Of a stretch of 8,899 nucleotides of DNA, positions 6,703 through 8,899 are shown piece after piece (positions within the stretch are counted from its first letter, which is position 1; every line of letters begins with the position of its first letter). The DNA is from an uncultured Prevotella sp. Lineage in GTDB: Bacteria; Bacteroidota; Bacteroidia; Bacteroidales; Bacteroidaceae. The translations under genes and the position numbers were made by a program. Where the stretch lies: contig CAKQFW010000078.1 of the NCBI GenBank assembly GCA_934230965.1, positions 1-8,899 on the forward strand, given 5' to 3'. Below the pieces are notes generated by a model. The model made no database searches. It saw nothing but the letters and a program-made list of their open reading frames with translations, and was not told where the DNA came from.

Positions 6703-6745
6703 CAAAGTTAGGTGTAGTTCTTTTAGTACTGCACCTTTTTGTTTT
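6666..6745 (+). repeat. Direct repeat copy 1 (tRNA-Arg 3' half plus terminator)
   Basis: This block runs from the base just 3' of the anticodon through the tRNA 3' end, a short spacer and the terminator. It is repeated at 6775-6855. The first 58 or so bases are identical. The terminator part then differs by one inserted T and two substitutions. Confidence 0.9.
6711..6745 (+). terminator. Intrinsic terminator of tRNA-Arg
   Basis: GGTGTAGTTCT (6711-6721) pairs with the segment ending GCACC at 6735, with one G-U pair and one T-T mismatch around a TTT loop. A TTTTTGTTTT tract follows. It starts 9 bases after the tRNA 3' end. Confidence 0.85.
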
Positions 6746-6774
6746 ATATATCAGAAAGACTTGGTTGAGAAAAA

Positions 6775-6811
6775 GTTCTGAAGGTCCTGGGTTTGAATCC
6801 CAGCGGAATCA
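6775..6811 (+). pseudogene. Partial tRNA-Arg copy (3' half only)
   Basis: This is identical to tRNA-Arg from position 37 (beside the anticodon) through the discriminator base, at a 109-base offset from the intact gene. It lacks the acceptor 5' strand, the D-arm and the anticodon, so it cannot be a functional tRNA. The 29 bases between the two repeat blocks (6746-6774) do not resemble the missing 5' half, apart from a five-base TCAGA at 6751-6755 that may be chance. Confidence 0.9.
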
Positions 6812-6855
6812 CAAAGTTAGGTGTAGTTCTTTTTAGAACCGCACCTTTTTGTTTT
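6775..6855 (+). repeat. Direct repeat copy 2 (tRNA-Arg 3' half plus terminator)
   Basis: This is the second copy of the block at 6666-6745, ending just before the convergent helicase gene. Similarity fades after the TTTTTGTTTT tract, about where the helicase stop codon begins. Confidence 0.9.
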
Positions 6856-6856
6856 T
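6820..6856 (+). terminator. Duplicated terminator hairpin
   Basis: GGTGTAGTTCT (6820-6830) pairs with the segment ending GCACC at 6845, with an A-C mismatch, one G-U pair and a TTTT loop. TTTTTGTTTTT follows. It sits between the tRNA locus and the convergent helicase gene and may back up the first terminator. On the minus strand no good T-run follows, so it is not clearly the helicase terminator. Confidence 0.75.
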
Positions 6857-6857
6857 A

Positions 6858-8899
6858 TTATCTTTTCCCACATCGCTTCACAATGTCGAGCACTGCCTCG
6901 CCATATTTCTGTGTTTTCTTTGGTCCGAAGCCCTTTACGGCCGCCAACTCACGGGTGGTTGAGGGCAATTCGTTAGAGATGGCGATGAGCACCTTAGTGT
7001 GCATCACCATGAAGGCCGGTATGCCCTCTTCGTCGGCCGTTTCTTTACGCCATTGTCGGAGTTTGTTATATAGCACGGGGTGAGCAATATCTTGCTCGCT
7101 AATGGGAGCGTCGTTAAGGGGATCAGCCACCGTGGCTTTGGTCTGACTGTTTGTACGATTGCTGCCACGTGTGGCTTTTGTGCTACGAGTAGTGGTAACC
7201 TTGTCGGCCTCGTCGATGGCTGCCATGGCTTTGGCGCGCAGATAGGTGGGTAGTGTGAAGCCCTGTTTGATGACAAACGACAGCATGCGTTGCTTCATTT
7301 GCAGCACTTCAACCAATGTGTTGAAGTTGTCGGCCGTGCGTTTCTTCACCTCTTTGTTATCGGTTTGTAGGCTGGTTGACGATACCAGTGCTGCTGCCTC
7401 TTTCAGCTTTTTCAAGAAGTAGGTAGCCCCTTTCTGTATGCGTTCTTGCAGAAGGGGCGAGGTGGCATAGTTGGGTTCGCTGCCAATGAGGGCGGTGTAT
7501 TGCTGACTAAAGGTTTTGGCTACCTCAACCACCTCTTTTATGATGAAGGCGTTGCGGGCCTTATACTCTAAGGCCAGGCGTGGGAATGTCTTGCCATAAT
7601 GCTCGTTAACCAATCGCATGGCTGAATAGAAGGCTGTGGAAACATCGCCAAAGTCGAACAAATCGGCCACCTGTTGCAGATAATAGGCGCGCTGCATGGT
7701 GCTGATGGCAGCGTTGTCGGGCTGCCTACTGGCGGCAAAAGCGTTGAAGGCATCGACCGAAGCATCGCGAATGATGGCATGGGCGGGTATGGGTGTGCTG
7801 AGCACTAGGCCTTCAAGACTCTTGCAGCGGCTCAGTGCCACGTAGGTTTGTCCGTGGGCAAACGAAGCGGCTGCGTCAATGATGGCGTGCGAGAACGTAA
7901 GCCCCTGACTTTTATGTATGGTGATGGCCCAGGCCGTTTTTACGGGATATTGTCGGAAGAGGCCTTCTGTTACCTCTTTTATCTCTCGCGTGTTTTCGTC
8001 CAGTTCGTAGCGGTTGTTCTCCCATTCTTCGCGGTTCACCTCAATGGCCTGTGTGCTGTCTTTGGGTATCACGCTGAACCCACTGGCATGGATAGCGCTC
8101 ACGCGGCCTATCATACCGTTATAGTATCGCTTTTCAGGCGACGAATCGTTCTTCACAAACATCACCTGAGCGTTGAGTTTTAGCTCTAAAACCTCATCGG
8201 TAGGGTAGGAGAGTTCGGGGAATTTTCCCTCCACCTCGGCCTTAAATGTAAAGGTTTGTCCTGGCAGTTTCGTCAGCTCTTCATTGTTAATGGTCTGAGC
8301 CAAAGCGTTGTGCGTGGTAAGACGAATGTATCCTTCTTCTTCGCGTGGCTGAAAGTTGGGCACGTATCGGCTGTTCAAAGCGCGTAGCACGTTGGCATCA
8401 GCAGCATTGTCTCGCACCTTGTTCAAGAGGTCTACAAACAGTTGGTCTTGCTGTCTATACACGTGTGTCAACTCTACCACCGAGTAGGGCGTCTGTCGTA
8501 AAGCATGACTACTGAAGAAATAAGGCGTATCGTAATAGCGCGAAAGCAAGGTCCACTCCTCGTCTTTGGCTACTGGTGCCAGCTGCCCCAGATCGCCAAT
8601 GAGCAGTAGCTGCACGCCACCAAAGGGTTTGGTGTTGCGGCGATAATGGCGCAATACGCTGTCAACAGCATCCAGCAAGTCGGCGCGCACCATACTAATC
8701 TCGTCGATAACGATGAGGTCAAGGCTTCGCATGATTTTTATCTTCTGCTTGCTAAACTGGTAGCGGCCGTTCTGTTGGAACGACGAGTCGGGAATGAAGG
8801 GCGCAAACGGCAACTGGAAAAACGAGTGCAGCGTAACGCCTTCGGCATTGATAGCGGCAATGCCTGTTGGCGCCAGCACCACGTTGCGCTTTGATATGT
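6858..8899 (-). CDS. PIF1/RecD-like superfamily 1 helicase with C-terminal HRDC domain (5' end outside window)
   Basis: About 680 residues are present, and the frame stays open to the right edge (ISKRNVVLAPTGIAA), so the gene starts beyond the window. The Walker A motif, expected some 20 residues upstream, is simply not included. SF1B helicase motifs visible in order are motif Ia (APTGIAAINAEGVTLHSFF), Walker B (VIDEISM), motif III (LIGDLGQLAPV), motif V (TIHKSQGLTF) and motif VI (YVALSRC). After a central helical region comes a Thr/Ser/Lys-rich linker (TTTRSTKATRGSNRTNSQTK) and an HRDC-like domain at the C-terminus, with ELPSTTRELAAVKGFGPKKTQKYG. PIF1 relatives unwind DNA 5' to 3', including structured DNA. 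HRDC domains bind nucleic acid in RecQ helicases and RNase D. The role in DNA replication or repair is inferred. The gene converges on the tRNA-Arg locus with its stop at 6858-6860. Confidence 0.93.
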   Translation of the reverse strand, partial: ISKRNVVLAPTGIAAINAEGVTLHSFFQLPFAPFIPDSSFQQNGRYQFSKQKIKIMRSLDLIVIDEISMVRADLLDAVDSVLRHYRRNTKPFGGVQLLLIGDLGQLAPVAKDEEWTLLSRYYDTPYFFSSHALRQTPYSVVELTHVYRQQDQLFVDLLNKVRDNAADANVLRALNSRYVPNFQPREEEGYIRLTTHNALAQTINNEELTKLPGQTFTFKAEVEGKFPELSYPTDEVLELKLNAQVMFVKNDSSPEKRYYNGMIGRVSAIHASGFSVIPKDSTQAIEVNREEWENNRYELDENTREIKEVTEGLFRQYPVKTAWAITIHKSQGLTFSHAIIDAAASFAHGQTYVALSRCKSLEGLVLSTPIPAHAIIRDASVDAFNAFAASRQPDNAAISTMQRAYYLQQVADLFDFGDVSTAFYSAMRLVNEHYGKTFPRLALEYKARNAFIIKEVVEVAKTFSQQYTALIGSEPNYATSPLLQERIQKGATYFLKKLKEAAALVSSTSLQTDNKEVKKRTADNFNTLVEVLQMKQRMLSFVIKQGFTLPTYLRAKAMAAIDEADKVTTTRSTKATRGSNRTNSQTKATVADPLNDAPISEQDIAHPVLYNKLRQWRKETADEEGIPAFMVMHTKVLIAISNELPSTTRELAAVKGFGPKKTQKYGEAVLDIVKRCGKR

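Noticed and set aside
8883..8899. Helicase lacking its Walker A motif
   Set aside because: The frame stays open through the window edge, so the motif is expected just outside. This is truncation by the window and not a defect.

Overview
The window looks like chromosome of a Bacteroidales bacterium, most likely Prevotella or a close relative. The signs are the absence of Shine-Dalgarno sites, -7 elements of the TAnnTTTG type (upstream of the first two genes and the tRNA), a Bacteroidetes-type LptD, and a Bacteroidetes-type carboxyltransferase whose nearest recalled relatives are in Porphyromonas and Parabacteroides. I cannot fix the genus from sequence alone.

Layout, left to right. Positions 2-67 may be the last codons of an upstream membrane protein. 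A small lipoprotein of unknown function follows (101-865). After a promoter-like spacer with a 9-bp hairpin comes a 590-residue oxaloacetate decarboxylase alpha / pyruvate carboxylase B-like protein (1021-2793), whose C-terminal biotinyl-like domain has Trp where the biotinylated Lys should be. A 66-bp palindrome-ended element (2811-2876) separates it from a 178-residue HD-domain hydrolase (2891-3427). After a spacer with short repeats comes lptD (3548-6400), the outer-membrane LPS translocon, whose last codons are the first copy of a four-copy 22-bp tandem repeat (6390-6477). A tRNA-Arg(CCG) gene with a near-consensus promoter and intrinsic terminator follows (6629-6702). The tRNA 3' half and its terminator are then repeated 109 bp downstream (6775-6855). 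Finally a PIF1/RecD-like helicase with a C-terminal HRDC domain lies on the minus strand, convergent with everything else, and runs off the right edge (6858-8899).

The protein genes do not form an obvious pathway. They are unrelated housekeeping or metabolic genes (central carbon metabolism, nucleotide or phosphate ester hydrolysis, envelope biogenesis, translation, DNA metabolism). I see no defence system, CRISPR array, transposase or integrase. The most notable signals are small: the partial tRNA/terminator duplication starting exactly beside the anticodon, the tandem repeat built on the lptD stop codon, the 66-bp inverted-repeat element, and the degenerate biotin acceptor site.
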